A DNA stretch of 64,000 bases from Streptomyces candidus (GCF_014207445.1 NZ_JACHEM010000012.1:186001-250000); one strand, 5' to 3'. Shown: positions 1 to 9,253, counted from the first letter of the stretch. The notes: generated by a model from the letters alone, not told the origin. Numbers and translations are program-made.

Positions 1-420
1 GACGGCGGGCGCGAGGAGGGCCTCGCCGCCCGCCACCACCCGTACCCCCTCGGCGAGCTGCCGCGCGGAGGCGTCCTTGAGGAGGAAGCCGGAGGCGCCC
101 GCGCGCAGCGCCTGGTAGACGTACTCGTCGAGGTCGAAGGTGGTCAGGACGAGCACCTTCGCGTCCGGGTCGGCGGCGACGATCTCCCGCGTCGCCTCGA
201 TGCCGTTGAGTTCGGGCATCCGGATGTCCATCAGGACGACGTCCGGACGCAGCTCGCGGGCGCGCGCGACCGCCTGCCGGCCGTCGACGGCCTCCCCGAC
301 GACCTCGATGCCGGGCATCGCGCCGAGCAGGACGGAGAACCCCTCCCGGACCATCATCTGGTCGTCGACGATCAGGACCCGGATGGTCCCGGGGGCGGAC
401 GGAGCCTGTGCCTCGCTCAT
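1..420 (-). CDS. Two-component response regulator, LuxR/NarL type (partial)
   Basis: N-terminal 140 residues of a response regulator; the 3' part lies beyond the left edge. The receiver domain is clear: an acidic pocket IVDDQ near residue 18, the phospho-acceptor Asp in VVLMDIRMPE near residue 62, a Thr in VLTTFD and the Lys in GFLLKDA. A C-terminal LuxR-type HTH is expected but not visible. The start ATG overlaps the stop of the upstream histidine kinase (ATGA), so the two genes are translationally coupled. The regulator is presumably phosphorylated by that kinase and then binds DNA; its targets cannot be told from the sequence. Confidence 0.93.
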   Translation of the reverse strand, partial: MSEAQAPSAPGTIRVLIVDDQMMVREGFSVLLGAMPGIEVVGEAVDGRQAVARARELRPDVVLMDIRMPELNGIEATREIVAADPDAKVLVLTTFDLDEYVYQALRAGASGFLLKDASARQLAEGVRVVAGGEALLAPAV

Positions 421-1805
421 GCGGTGGCCCCCCGGGCGGGCGGTACGGCGTCCTCGACGCCGGGCAGGACCTTGGTGACCGCGTCCTGCGGTGACGCCGG
501 CGCCACCGGGACGAACACCGTCACCTCGAAGCCGCCCCCGTCCTTCGGGTCCGCCGTCATCTCGCCGCCGAGCATCCCGACCCGTTCCCGCATCCCGGTC
601 ACGCCGTGCCCCGCGCCGGGCGACGGCGGGGCGTCGGCCGTGCCGGGCCCGTTGACGATCCGCAGGCCGAGCCCGCCCAGGACGTAGCTGACCTCGACGC
701 GGGCGGCGGCCCCCGGTGCGTGGCGCAGCACGTTGCTCAGGGCCTCCTGCACGATGCGGTACGCGGACAGCTCCACGCCCTGCGGGAGTTCTCGGACCGC
801 GCCGGTGGTGACGTGCTCGACGTCCAGGCCGGTGTCACGGACGTTGCTCAGCAGCCGGGGCAGGTCGGAGAGCTGGGGCTGCGGGGCGTCGGGCGCCTCG
901 TAGTCCTCCGCCCGTACGACACCCAGGACGCGGCGCAGTTCGGTGAGGGCGGCGACCGCGTTCTCCCGGATGGTGACAAAGGCCTGCTCCAGTTCGGGCG
1001 GCGGGCTGTCCACCCGGTAGGGGGCGGCCTCCGCCTGGATGGCGACGACCGACATGTGGTGGGCGACCACGTCGTGCAGCTCGCGGGCGATGGTGGTGCG
1101 CTCTTCGAGCAGGGTGCGGCGGTCGCGCTCGACGGCGGTGACGGACATCTGCGCCACGACCTCGCGCTGACCGGCCCGGCGGATGTGGAAGAGGGAGACG
1201 GCGAGGAGGACGAAGGCGGCGGCGACGAGGAACTGCGGCCCGGTCTCCAGGTCGCCCCCTCCCACCCCCAGGAAGGTGACCACCGCGGTGTAGACGAAAG
1301 CGATTCCCCACATCCAGGCGGCCGTCCTCGGCCGGGTCCTGGCGGCGACGACCGTCATCACGACGAGCATCGCGCCCACTGCGGCGGGCGGCCAGGGCCA
1401 GCCCTCCCGGAAGGCTCCCAGGACGCCCGTGAAGAAGGACGCCAGCAGGCACGTCCACCAGGCGAGGACCGGGCGGATGAGGGTCAGCGCGACCGGGACC
1501 GCGCAGAGCGCGCCGACGAACAGGCCCTCCGCCCCGTCGCCCACCGACTCGTACCCGATGGCGAAGGTGATGAGCGCCCAGGCGAGGACGAGGGCGTGCA
1601 CCGACCAGCTCGCCCACCTCGCCATCGGCGCGGGCAGCCTGCCCAGTACCGGACCGTCCGTCCGCAGCGGGGGCAGCGGGCGGAACGTGAGGGGCTTGCG
1701 CAGGAGGTCCTCGCGCAGGCCGTGGAGCGCGCGGAGGGCGAGGCGGTACTCGGGGCTGCGGCTGCGGGGGCCGCGAGCGGTGGGCGTGCTGGTCGTCTGG
1801 GTCAC
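417..1805 (-). CDS. Sensor histidine kinase, HisKA_3/NarL-partner family
   Basis: A 462-aa membrane histidine kinase read from a GTG start. Residues about 60-210 hold several hydrophobic membrane segments with little extracellular sequence. They are followed by the dimerisation/phosphoacceptor helix with RELHDVVAHH near residue 240 (His is the phospho site) and an HATPase domain with the N-box (VQEALSNVLRH) and the glycine-rich GVTGMRERV segment. This is the usual Streptomyces NarL-type kinase with no recognisable ligand domain, so the signal is probably sensed in or at the membrane. It overlaps by 4 bp the response regulator at 420, its likely partner. Confidence 0.93.
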   Translation of the reverse strand: MTQTTSTPTARGPRSRSPEYRLALRALHGLREDLLRKPLTFRPLPPLRTDGPVLGRLPAPMARWASWSVHALVLAWALITFAIGYESVGDGAEGLFVGALCAVPVALTLIRPVLAWWTCLLASFFTGVLGAFREGWPWPPAAVGAMLVVMTVVAARTRPRTAAWMWGIAFVYTAVVTFLGVGGGDLETGPQFLVAAAFVLLAVSLFHIRRAGQREVVAQMSVTAVERDRRTLLEERTTIARELHDVVAHHMSVVAIQAEAAPYRVDSPPPELEQAFVTIRENAVAALTELRRVLGVVRAEDYEAPDAPQPQLSDLPRLLSNVRDTGLDVEHVTTGAVRELPQGVELSAYRIVQEALSNVLRHAPGAAARVEVSYVLGGLGLRIVNGPGTADAPPSPGAGHGVTGMRERVGMLGGEMTADPKDGGGFEVTVFVPVAPASPQDAVTKVLPGVEDAVPPARGATA

Positions 1806-1906
1806 GTTCCCACGGTAGGTCGGCGCACCGGCGCGGTCGTCCGCCCGTACGCCGACCTTCCTCGTCCGTCCCAGGTACTACGTGCCTCCGCCCCCGTCCG
1901 GGGCTC

Positions 1907-2767
1907 CTACGTCGCGCGGAACTCCTGCGCATGCTCGGCCGCCCACTCCTCGAAGGTCCTGGCCGGGCGCCCGGTCACGTCCTGGACCGTAGTGGCGACC
2001 GTGCGCCCCTCGACGGGTGTGTTTCCGTACACGTACAGCATGAAGTCGATGGTCTCCTGCGGCATGCCGGCCGTCCGCATCCGTTCCACCGCCTGCTCCT
2101 CGGTGAGCTCGACGAGGTCCACCTCGGACCCGCGCGCCTCGCCGAGAATGCGCACCTTGTCGTTCAGCGACAGGGTCTGCGGGCCGGTGATGACGTAGAC
2201 CCGGCCGTGATGACGGCCGTCGCCGTGCTCGTCCAGCAGGGCCACCGCCGCGACCGCGCCGATGTCGCCCTCGTGCACCATCGAGCTGAGCCGGTCCGCG
2301 TACGGCTCCTCGATGCGGCCCCGGGTGCGGATGTCGTCCGCCCAGCCCAGTGCGTTCGCCATGAACTCCACGGGCATCAGGACGGTCCACTGCACGCCGA
2401 GCCCGTTGCCGCGGACCGCGTCCTCAAGGGGCGACTCGCCACCGCCGTGCAGCACCGTCAGCCGCCGCACGCCCGCCTTCGCGGCCAGCGACACGATCTC
2501 CTCGCCCGTCGACAGCGGTGCGTAGCCCTCGCCGAAGACGATGAGGTGGGCCGCGTCGACGCCCTCCAGCGCGGGCACGACGGACGCCGGGTCGGTCAGG
2601 TCGCCCCGTACGACCTCGACCTCCGCCGGGAAGTACGCCTTCGCCGGGTTGCGGGTGAGGGCGCGGACCGAGGCGCCCCGGGCGAGAAGTTCGGCGACGA
2701 CCTGGCGGCCGACCGTTCCGGTGGCGCCGGTCACCAGTACCTTCTGCACGTTCTTCGGGTTCGTCAT
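1907..2767 (-). CDS. NAD(P)-binding NmrA-like oxidoreductase
   Basis: A 286-aa atypical short-chain reductase. The N-terminus has the dinucleotide-binding motif VTGATGTVGRQV, followed by an arginine likely to read NADP(H) (ALTRNPAK). The rest matches the NmrA / NAD(P)H-quinone-oxidoreductase type of Rossmann protein, including the VMPVEFMANALGW and VITGPQTLS segments. The ATG at 2767 is preferred over an upstream in-frame codon because conservation starts at MTNPKNVQK. The substrate is unknown; relatives act as quinone or azo reductases or as redox-sensing regulators. It is monocistronic, and a direct repeat (GCGAGTTGTGCGAT) sits between it and the end of the next gene. Confidence 0.85.
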   Translation of the reverse strand: MTNPKNVQKVLVTGATGTVGRQVVAELLARGASVRALTRNPAKAYFPAEVEVVRGDLTDPASVVPALEGVDAAHLIVFGEGYAPLSTGEEIVSLAAKAGVRRLTVLHGGGESPLEDAVRGNGLGVQWTVLMPVEFMANALGWADDIRTRGRIEEPYADRLSSMVHEGDIGAVAAVALLDEHGDGRHHGRVYVITGPQTLSLNDKVRILGEARGSEVDLVELTEEQAVERMRTAGMPQETIDFMLYVYGNTPVEGRTVATTVQDVTGRPARTFEEWAAEHAQEFRAT

Positions 2768-2867
2768 GACAGCCACGCTAGGAGGGCTTGCGGACAGGTA
2801 CGGTCCGCGATGTGCGCCCGCCGGCAAGCGAGTTGTGCGATGCGCGCGCTGGCAGGCGAGTGCGCGG

Positions 2868-3878
2868 CTAGTAGGCGAGTTGTGCGATCTCCTCCGCCAC
2901 CACCGCGCACGCGTCCGCCGCCGGGTCGATCAGCGGGAAGTGGCCGACGTCTTCGAGAAGGGTCAGACCGACGACTTCGCCCGCCTTGGCCGCCGCCTCC
3001 GCGTACGCCTCCGGCACCTCCTGCGGAACGGTCGAGTCCGTGCGCCCCTGGACGATCGTCGTGGCGATGCCGGTCGGCAGGAGGGCCGCCGGGTCGGCGT
3101 ACGCGCGCCGCTCCTCGTACGAGTCCTCGCCGCCGAGGAGCTGGGTGACCGCTCCGCCGCACACGCCGCGTTCCACGGCCGCGCCGAAGTCGGCGATGGG
3201 GGCGAGTGCGACCACGCCCCGCAGCGGCGGCGGTGCCGGGAGCCGCCAGGGCGCGCCCTCGGGCAGTACGTGCCGGGAGGCGGCCCACAGGGCGAGGTGG
3301 CCGCCCGCCGAGTGCCCGGTCAGGACGGTACGCCGGACGTCCGCCCCGGGCAGCGCTTCCTTGGCCAGGTCCCTCATCGCGTCCAGCGCGGCGGCGACGT
3401 CGTCGAAGGTCTCCGGCCAGCGGCCCGCCTCGGGGCTGCCCGCGCCCTGACTCGGGAAGGAACTCCCGCGCCGGTACTCGACGTTGGCGACCGCGAAGCC
3501 CCGGCGGGCGAGGAAGCCGACGAAGGGGGTGATGTGCTGCCGGTCGTACGGTGCGCGCCACGCTCCGCCGTGCAGGACGACGACCAGCGGCGCGGGCCCG
3601 CCCCGGCCGACGGCGGGTTCGCCCCGGGGCGCATAGAAGTCGACGATCTGGTCCGGGTGTTCGCCGTACGGGAGGCTGACGTCCGGCGCCACGGGCGGAT
3701 ACGCGGGCGGCTCGTCGGCGGGCTGCCCGGAGGCGGGCTGTCCCGGAGCCGCACGCTCGGCGCCGGATCGCACGGGGCCGGATCGCACGGGGCCGGAATG
3801 CTCGGAACCCGGGTGCTCGCGGCCGGGGTGCTCGGGCGTCTCGTCGGGCAACGGCACACGGCTCGGCATGCTCGGCAT
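2868..3878 (-). CDS. Alpha/beta hydrolase, probable kynurenine formamidase-like
   Basis: A 336-aa hydrolase. The first 70 residues are low-complexity (Pro/Gly/Ser/Glu). After them come the oxyanion motif HGGAW, the nucleophile elbow GHSAGG (Ser), an Asp in VQGRTDSTVP and the catalytic His in EDVGHFPL. The HGG-x-W motif and size fit the AFMID/esterase-lipase group that removes the formyl group from N-formylkynurenine. The next two genes upstream encode the preceding step (tryptophan dioxygenase) and the following step (kynureninase), so formamidase is the best functional guess. It could still be an unrelated carboxylesterase. GGAGGTTGAAG before the ATG at 3878 supports this start. Confidence 0.8.
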   Translation of the reverse strand: MPSMPSRVPLPDETPEHPGREHPGSEHSGPVRSGPVRSGAERAAPGQPASGQPADEPPAYPPVAPDVSLPYGEHPDQIVDFYAPRGEPAVGRGGPAPLVVVLHGGAWRAPYDRQHITPFVGFLARRGFAVANVEYRRGSSFPSQGAGSPEAGRWPETFDDVAAALDAMRDLAKEALPGADVRRTVLTGHSAGGHLALWAASRHVLPEGAPWRLPAPPPLRGVVALAPIADFGAAVERGVCGGAVTQLLGGEDSYEERRAYADPAALLPTGIATTIVQGRTDSTVPQEVPEAYAEAAAKAGEVVGLTLLEDVGHFPLIDPAADACAVVAEEIAQLAY

Positions 3879-3907
3879 ACGGCTTCAACCTCCGGGCACT
3901 GGGGGGA

Positions 3908-3923
3908 TGTTCCACGTGAAACA
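3908..3923. promoter_or_regulatory. parS-like ParB-binding site (one mismatch)
   Basis: TGTTCCACGTGAAACA differs by one base from the Streptomyces parS palindrome. It lies in the intergenic gap between the hydrolase and kynU, as chromosomal parS sites usually do, and 5.3 kb from a perfect copy. Degenerate parS copies are known in streptomycetes; ParB binding here is inferred. Confidence 0.7.
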
Positions 3924-4072
3924 TCCGCGTGGAACACACGCGGGACGTCCAGGAGAGCATCCGGGCTGGTCATCCGAGTGGATCATTCAGCGGGGACGCT
4001 ACCAGCCACTTTGTGCACGCGTGGCCACGCCGGGAACCATTCCCCCCGACGTGGCCACCCGCTGTGTACGCC

Positions 4073-5317
4073 CTACAGCACCTCGGCGAGCACCCGCGCC
4101 GCCCGCTCCACGTCACCGAATCCGACGTACAGCGGAGTGAAGCCGAACCGCAGCACGTCCGGGTGTCGGAAGTCCCCGACCACACCCCGCGCGATCAACG
4201 CCCGCATGACGTCGCCCGCATCGTCGCACCGCAGGGCGATCTGGCTGCCGCGCTCAACGTGCGCCGACGGCGTCACCAGCTCCACGCGGCCCGCGGGCAC
4301 GTACGCCCGCACGCACTCCACGAAGAAGTCGGTGAGCGCCAGCGACTTCGCCCGTACGGAGTCGATGCCGACGCCCTCCCAGACACCCAGGGCCGTTTCG
4401 AGCGCCAGCATCGAGAGGATGTCGGGGGTGCCGACCCGGCCGCGGGTCGCTCCGTCGGCCGGGGTGAACTCGGGCGTCATCCCGAACGGGTTCGCATGAC
4501 CGGTCCAGCCCGGCAGCGGCGAGTCGAAGCGTGCCTGGTGGCGTGCCGCGACGTACAGGTACGCGGGCGAACCGGGTCCGCCGTTCAGGTACTTGTACGT
4601 GCAGCCGACCGCCAGGTCCACGCTGTGCTCGTCGAGGCCGACGGGCAGCGCGCCCGCGCTGTGGCACAGGTCCCAGACGGCGAGCGCCCCCGCCTCGTGG
4701 ACCGCGGCCGTCAGCCCCGGCAGATCGTACAGGCGTCCCGACCGGTAGTCGACGTGGTTGAGGAGGACCGCCGCGGTACGGGGGCCGAGGGCGTCCCGCA
4801 CCTCCTCGGGCCGCACCGGGCGCAGGGTGCGGCCGGTCATGCGGGCGGCGGACTCGGCGAGGTAGCCGTCGGTGGGGAAGGTCGTCGCGTCGACGAGAAT
4901 CTCGTCCCTGTCGTTCCCTGCCAGCCGCACCGCCGCCACCAGCGCCTTGAAGATGTTGACGCTGGTCGAGTCGCCGACCACGATCTGGCCCGGGGCCGCG
5001 CCGACGATCGGCGAGATCAGGTCGCCGATCCGCTCGGGCGCCGTCCACCAGCCGCTCTCGTCCCAGGAGCGGATCAGCAGTTCGCCCCATTCGCGGGCCG
5101 CCACGTCCTGGAGGCGGCCCGGAACAGCGCGCGGCAGGGCACCCAGCGAGTTGCCGTCGAGATAGACGACTCCGTCGGGGAGGGCGAACAGCTCGCGGGA
5201 CTTGGCGAGTTCGTCGGCGGCGTCCAGACGCACGGCCTTCGCCGCACACGCCTCCGCCCCGTGCGCCACGCCTTCCGCTCCGTGCGTCACGGCCTTCGTT
5301 TCGTACTTCTCAGACAT
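4073..5317 (-). CDS. kynU: Kynureninase
   Basis: A 414-aa PLP enzyme that cleaves kynurenine to anthranilate and alanine. Visible features: the N-terminal substrate segment YLDGNSLGALP, the phosphate-binding region with GDSTSVNIFK, the PLP Asp in VWDLCHSAGALP and the Schiff-base Lys in CTYKYLNGGPG. Length is normal for the bacterial enzyme (about 400-420 aa). The gene overlaps the end of kynA by 8 bp, so the two are co-translated. With kynA and the downstream hydrolase it completes tryptophan to anthranilate, for catabolism or as a precursor supply for secondary metabolites. Confidence 0.96.
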   Translation of the reverse strand: MSEKYETKAVTHGAEGVAHGAEACAAKAVRLDAADELAKSRELFALPDGVVYLDGNSLGALPRAVPGRLQDVAAREWGELLIRSWDESGWWTAPERIGDLISPIVGAAPGQIVVGDSTSVNIFKALVAAVRLAGNDRDEILVDATTFPTDGYLAESAARMTGRTLRPVRPEEVRDALGPRTAAVLLNHVDYRSGRLYDLPGLTAAVHEAGALAVWDLCHSAGALPVGLDEHSVDLAVGCTYKYLNGGPGSPAYLYVAARHQARFDSPLPGWTGHANPFGMTPEFTPADGATRGRVGTPDILSMLALETALGVWEGVGIDSVRAKSLALTDFFVECVRAYVPAGRVELVTPSAHVERGSQIALRCDDAGDVMRALIARGVVGDFRHPDVLRFGFTPLYVGFGDVERAARVLAEVL

Positions 5318-6158
5318 GGCTGCGCGCCGTCCACAGCTCGGGGAAAACGTTCTTCCGGGCGCGCTTCTCCAGCCAGGCCACCCCGGCGGAGCCGCCGGTG
5401 CCGACCTTGGAGCCCATCGCGCGGCGGGTGGCGACCAGGTGGTCGTTGCGCCATCGCCAGACCAGTTCGCCGACGTCCGTCAACGCCTCGCCGAGCACGA
5501 CGAGTTCGGAGTGGTGGTCGCCCTGCGTGTAGACCTGCGTCCAGACCGCCTCGACCTCGGGCGACGGCTCGTACTTCGTGGACAGGTCACGTTCCAGGAC
5601 CTCCCGCGGCACGGGCAGGCCGCGCCTGGCCAGCAGGCGCAGCACCTCGTCGTACACGCTGGGCTCGTGCAGCGCCTTCTCCAGCTCGGCGTGCACGCGC
5701 GGTGCGCCCCGGTGCGGGACGAGCATCGACGCCGACTTGTCGCCGAGCAGGAACTCCAGCCGCCGGTACATCGCGGACTGGAAACCGGAGCCGTCGCCGA
5801 GTGCGCTGCGGTAGCTGTTGAACTGCGCGGGGGTGAGGTTGGCGAGCGGCTTCCAGGAGGCGTTGAGGGCCTCCAGCTCACGGGTGGAACGCCTCAGGGC
5901 GTCCAGTGCGACGGGGATGTCGTCCTGGCGCAGCGCGCCGGCCGCCGTCTCCCACTCGTGGACTATGACCGTGAACCACAGCTCCATGACCTGGGTGGTG
6001 ACCAGGAAGACCATCTCTCCGGGGTCGTCGGAGAGGGGGTGCTGGAGGTGGGTGAGCACGTCCGCCTGGACGTAGTCCTCGTACGGTGTGGTGCCCGCGA
6101 AATCGAGGTTCGGGGTGTCCGAACCTTCGCTCCCGGGGGCCTCGGGGGTGTGCGTCAT
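5310..6158 (-). CDS. kynA: Tryptophan 2,3-dioxygenase
   Basis: A 282-aa haem dioxygenase that opens the indole ring of L-tryptophan to give N-formylkynurenine. Family signatures are present: YEDYVQADVLTHLQHP near the N-terminus, FLVTTQVMELWF (substrate pocket), SYRSALGDGSGFQS, and the haem-ligand region near the C-terminus with WRNDHLVATRRAMG (His as proximal ligand) and GTGGSAGVAWLEK. It is the first gene of the kynA-kynU operon. The 110-bp gap upstream holds its promoter; no specific operator was recognised. Confidence 0.96.
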   Translation of the reverse strand: MTHTPEAPGSEGSDTPNLDFAGTTPYEDYVQADVLTHLQHPLSDDPGEMVFLVTTQVMELWFTVIVHEWETAAGALRQDDIPVALDALRRSTRELEALNASWKPLANLTPAQFNSYRSALGDGSGFQSAMYRRLEFLLGDKSASMLVPHRGAPRVHAELEKALHEPSVYDEVLRLLARRGLPVPREVLERDLSTKYEPSPEVEAVWTQVYTQGDHHSELVVLGEALTDVGELVWRWRNDHLVATRRAMGSKVGTGGSAGVAWLEKRARKNVFPELWTARSHV

Positions 6159-6267
6159 CGCATGCTCCTCGAAACGAACTTCCAGGTAGCGGTCCGCCCC
6201 TTCCTAGGATTTACGGAGCCCCGGTCCCTTGCGGGCAAGCATAGGCCGGGTCCGCAAGAGGTGCGTC

Positions 6268-7215
6268 TCAGAGGGTGGGACCGGAGAGGTATGCCCGGTT
6301 CGTGCCGTACGGCCACGCGTTGGAGCGGCACCCGTCCAGGCCCTTGATCTGCTGCATCATCACCGGTGCGGGGCGGCCGGGGCCGGGGCAGCCGAGGTGG
6401 CCGAGGCCCAGTGCGTGCCCCAGCTCGTGGTTGATGATCAGGTGCCGGTACTGGGCGGGCGGGCCGGTGAACTGCGGGGAGCCGAGCAGCCAGCGCCGCA
6501 GGTTCACCACGACCCCCTTGCCGGTCTCGCAGTTGAGCTGACCGCCGGTGTCCAGGCCGGCCTCGGCGCAGAGCCGGTCGGCGGTGCCGGGAGTGGCGAT
6601 GCGGATCACGAAGTCGGCCTTGCCGGTGACCAGTTGGAACCGGCCGCGGCCGTTCCTGGCCCAGCCGAGCGGGTGGGCAACGATCGCCTGTATCTCCGCG
6701 GCGGCCTCGTCCGCGGAGACCCCGCTGCCCTCCTCGACCTGCACCTCGTAGCGGCGCAGGGTGCCCGAGCCGACCGGTGTGCCGGAGACCCCGGCGGCGG
6801 CGAAGGTCCCGGAGCCGGTCTCGGGCACCCGGGGGGCCCGGCCCTCGGCGTCGCGGGGACGGCTCGGGGGGTCCGACGACACCTCACCGGCCGCGCGGTC
6901 GCCCTGCCCGCCCGCCGTCCCGGCCGCTCCTGCCGCGCTCGACGGTCTCGCTTCGGCCGTCCAGGGGGCACTGGGCTCTGCGTCGCCCTGCCAGCCGGCG
7001 GAGGCGTACGCGCCGCCGAGAACCGCGGCGAGGCTGAGCAGGCCCGCGAGAACCCGTCCGCGGCGGGTGAGCCGGGTGCCCTCCTGGGGGCGGGTGCGCG
7101 GGGCACGGGCGTCCGGCGGGCGGTCGTACCGGGGCCCGCCGTATCGCGAGCGGTCGTCCTGCGGGCGGTCGTACGCGCTGCCCGGGCGTCTTCGGCGGTC
7201 GTTGCGCTGGGCCAC
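6268..7215 (-). CDS. DUF3152 membrane-anchored zinc metalloprotease-like protein
   Basis: A 315-aa protein with an Arg-rich cytoplasmic N-terminus, one transmembrane helix (about residues 50-72, LLSLAAVLGG) and a secreted C-terminal DUF3152 domain. That domain carries the metzincin-like zinc motif HELGHALGLGH followed by a Met segment (VMMQQIKG), so peptidase activity is likely, though substrates are unknown in the family. The GTG at 7215 is chosen because a strong GGGGAGGG ribosome site sits just upstream; an ATG-started extension to 7380 would add low-complexity sequence. The gap to the next upstream gene (7216-7500) shows no gene. Confidence 0.83.
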   Translation of the reverse strand: MAQRNDRRRRPGSAYDRPQDDRSRYGGPRYDRPPDARAPRTRPQEGTRLTRRGRVLAGLLSLAAVLGGAYASAGWQGDAEPSAPWTAEARPSSAAGAAGTAGGQGDRAAGEVSSDPPSRPRDAEGRAPRVPETGSGTFAAAGVSGTPVGSGTLRRYEVQVEEGSGVSADEAAAEIQAIVAHPLGWARNGRGRFQLVTGKADFVIRIATPGTADRLCAEAGLDTGGQLNCETGKGVVVNLRRWLLGSPQFTGPPAQYRHLIINHELGHALGLGHLGCPGPGRPAPVMMQQIKGLDGCRSNAWPYGTNRAYLSGPTL

Positions 7216-7500
7216 GGCAGAGCCCTCCCCTGGTCTTCGTTCCCGACTGGTGGGGGGAGCGGGGCGAAGGCCTCGGGCGCCGGTAACGATCTTTGCTGCG
7301 GTCCGCCGATCGTACAGGCGTCCGAGTGGCCCGGCCGCGGGGTTCGGCCGACGCCGCGTGTCACCCCCGCCCGGAGACACTCCCCTTTTCGCAGCGTCCG
7401 CCCCGACACACCGCTGCCCCCGCGGCCTGTGGACGGCCGAGGGGGCAGTGACGCCCTTGTACGGGGTACGCGGGCGTGGCGGGACGGGCGCGAGGGGCGG

Positions 7501-7914
7501 TCAGCCGAGCGTGTCCGCCGCGAGCGCCGAGGAGTCACGCAGGAACGTCGCGCAGCGCTCGTACTCCTCCTGCTCGCCGATCGCCTGCGCGGCGCGGGCC
7601 AGCGCGTGCAGGGCGCGCAGGAACCCGCGGTTCGGCTCGTGCTCCCACGGCACCGGGCCGTGGCCCTTCCAGCCGGCCCGGCGCAGCGAGTCGAGGCCGC
7701 GGTGGTAGCCGGTGCGCGCGTACGCGTACGACTCCACGACGCTGCCCCTGTCGAACGCGCCGTCGGCGAGCTGTGCCCAGGCGAGCGAGGACGCGGGGTA
7801 CTTCGCAGCGACGTCGGCGGGCGCCGTACCGGACGCGAGCAGTTCGCGGGGCTCCGGGTCGTCGGGCAGGTGGGTCGGGGGCGGGCCCCCGAGGAGGTCC
7901 TGGTGAATAGCCAT
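7501..7914 (-). CDS. DUF3151 family protein
   Basis: A 137-aa soluble protein of the actinobacterial DUF3151 family, recognised from MAIHQDLLGGPPPTHLP at the N-terminus and the ASSLAWAQLAD and YHRGLDSLRRAGWKG segments. It is helical and TPR-like in character (ALHALARAAQAIGE). No catalytic residues can be named and the function is unknown. The start at 7914 is where family conservation begins; upstream in-frame codons would add unconserved sequence. It is separated from fbaA by 168 bp, a neighbourhood often conserved in streptomycetes, but a functional link is not shown. Confidence 0.85.
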   Translation of the reverse strand: MAIHQDLLGGPPPTHLPDDPEPRELLASGTAPADVAAKYPASSLAWAQLADGAFDRGSVVESYAYARTGYHRGLDSLRRAGWKGHGPVPWEHEPNRGFLRALHALARAAQAIGEQEEYERCATFLRDSSALAADTLG

Positions 7915-8081
7915 GCCCCCAGTCTGCCCTCCCGCCGCGGCAACCGGCGCCCGTCCCCCGAAGTCGGTCCGTCCGGCGCCCGGCACCCCGGGGAAATCCA
8001 GGTGTGCCGGGGCCGTCCGGCGGGAGGATCCGCGGACGCGCGGACTGCTCCCGCAGGAGGTCCGGTCCGCGTGCGTGCGGA

Positions 8082-9104
8082 CTACTTCAGGCGGGTGCCC
8101 GTCGAGCGCAGCGCAGCGCACGCCTCGGTGACCCGCTTGGCCATGCCGGCCTCGGCCGCCTTGCCCCACGTGCGGGGGTCGTACTTCGACTTGGTGCCGA
8201 CCTCGCCGTCGACCTTCAGTACCGCGTCGTAGTTGCGGAACATGTGCTCCACGACGGGGCGGGTGAAGGCGTACTGCGTGTCCGTGTCGAGGTTCATCTT
8301 CACGACGCCGTTGTCCAGCGCGGTGGCGATCTCCTCGGCCGTCGAGCCCGAGCCGCCGTGGAAGACGAAGTCGAACGGCGAGGTCTTGCCGTACTTCGCG
8401 CCGACGCCCTCCTGGAGGTCCTTCAGCAGTTCGGGGCGCAGCACGACGTTGCCCGGCTTGTAGACGCCGTGCACGTTGCCGAAGGACGCGGCGAGCAGGT
8501 AGCGGCCCTTCTCGCCCAGGCCGAGCGCCTCGGCGGTGCGCAGCGCGTCGTCGACGGTCGTGTACAGCTCGTCGTTGATCTCGTGGCTGACACCGTCCTC
8601 CTCGCCGCCGGTCGGGGTGATCTCGACCTCAAGGATGATCTTGGCGGCGGCGGCCTTGGCCAGCAGCTCCTGGCCGATGGCCAGGTTGTCGGCCAGCGTC
8701 TCGGCGGAGCCGTCCCACATGTGGGACTGGAAGAGCGGGTTCTCGCCGCGCGCGACGCGCTCGGCGGAGATGTCCAGGAGCGGGCGGACGTAGGTGTCCA
8801 GCTTGTCCTTGGGGCAGTGGTCGGTGTGCAGCGCGACGGTGATGTCGTACTTCGCGGCGACGATGTGCGCGAACTCGGCCAGGGCGACCGCACCGGTCAC
8901 CATGTCCTTGTTGTGCTGGCCGCCCAGGAACTCCGCACCACCGGTGGACATCTGGATGATGCCGTCGCTCTCGGCCTCCGCGAAGCCGCGCAGGGCGGCG
9001 TGCAGGGTCTGGGACGAGGTCACGTTGATGGCCGGGTAGGCAAACTTCTCAGCCTTCGCCCGGTCGAGCATCTGGGCGTAGACCTCGGGGGTTGCGATGG
9101 GCAT
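8082..9104 (-). CDS. fbaA: Fructose-bisphosphate aldolase, class II
   Basis: A 340-aa zinc-dependent aldolase that interconverts fructose-1,6-bisphosphate with dihydroxyacetone phosphate and glyceraldehyde-3-phosphate. Signatures: TGGAEFLGGQ, the zinc-site segment VALHTDHCPKDKLD, an Asp/Glu-rich EVEITPTGGEEDG, FGNVHGVYKPG, and the phosphate-binding FVFHGGSGS with NLDTDTQYAFT. Length is standard for the class IIa enzyme. It is monocistronic with a purine-rich AAGGAGCGG just before the ATG; a parS palindrome lies 150 bp upstream. It is a housekeeping glycolytic enzyme. Confidence 0.97.
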   Translation of the reverse strand: MPIATPEVYAQMLDRAKAEKFAYPAINVTSSQTLHAALRGFAEAESDGIIQMSTGGAEFLGGQHNKDMVTGAVALAEFAHIVAAKYDITVALHTDHCPKDKLDTYVRPLLDISAERVARGENPLFQSHMWDGSAETLADNLAIGQELLAKAAAAKIILEVEITPTGGEEDGVSHEINDELYTTVDDALRTAEALGLGEKGRYLLAASFGNVHGVYKPGNVVLRPELLKDLQEGVGAKYGKTSPFDFVFHGGSGSTAEEIATALDNGVVKMNLDTDTQYAFTRPVVEHMFRNYDAVLKVDGEVGTKSKYDPRTWGKAAEAGMAKRVTEACAALRSTGTRLK

Positions 9105-9253
9105 CTGTCCGCTCCTTGGGATATGCGGGTGTGCGTGCTGGTCCCTGACCTGGGGGCGACGTCATCGTCGACCCTCATCTTTCCAGACTCTTCACGGGAC
9201 TCCACCCCGCGGAACCCGGCAGGCGGCCCGCTCCTCGCGTCCCGGAACGCGCG

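Noticed and set aside
606..2198. 530-codon plus-strand frame over the histidine kinase
   Set aside because: Runs antisense across two recognised genes and has no domain.
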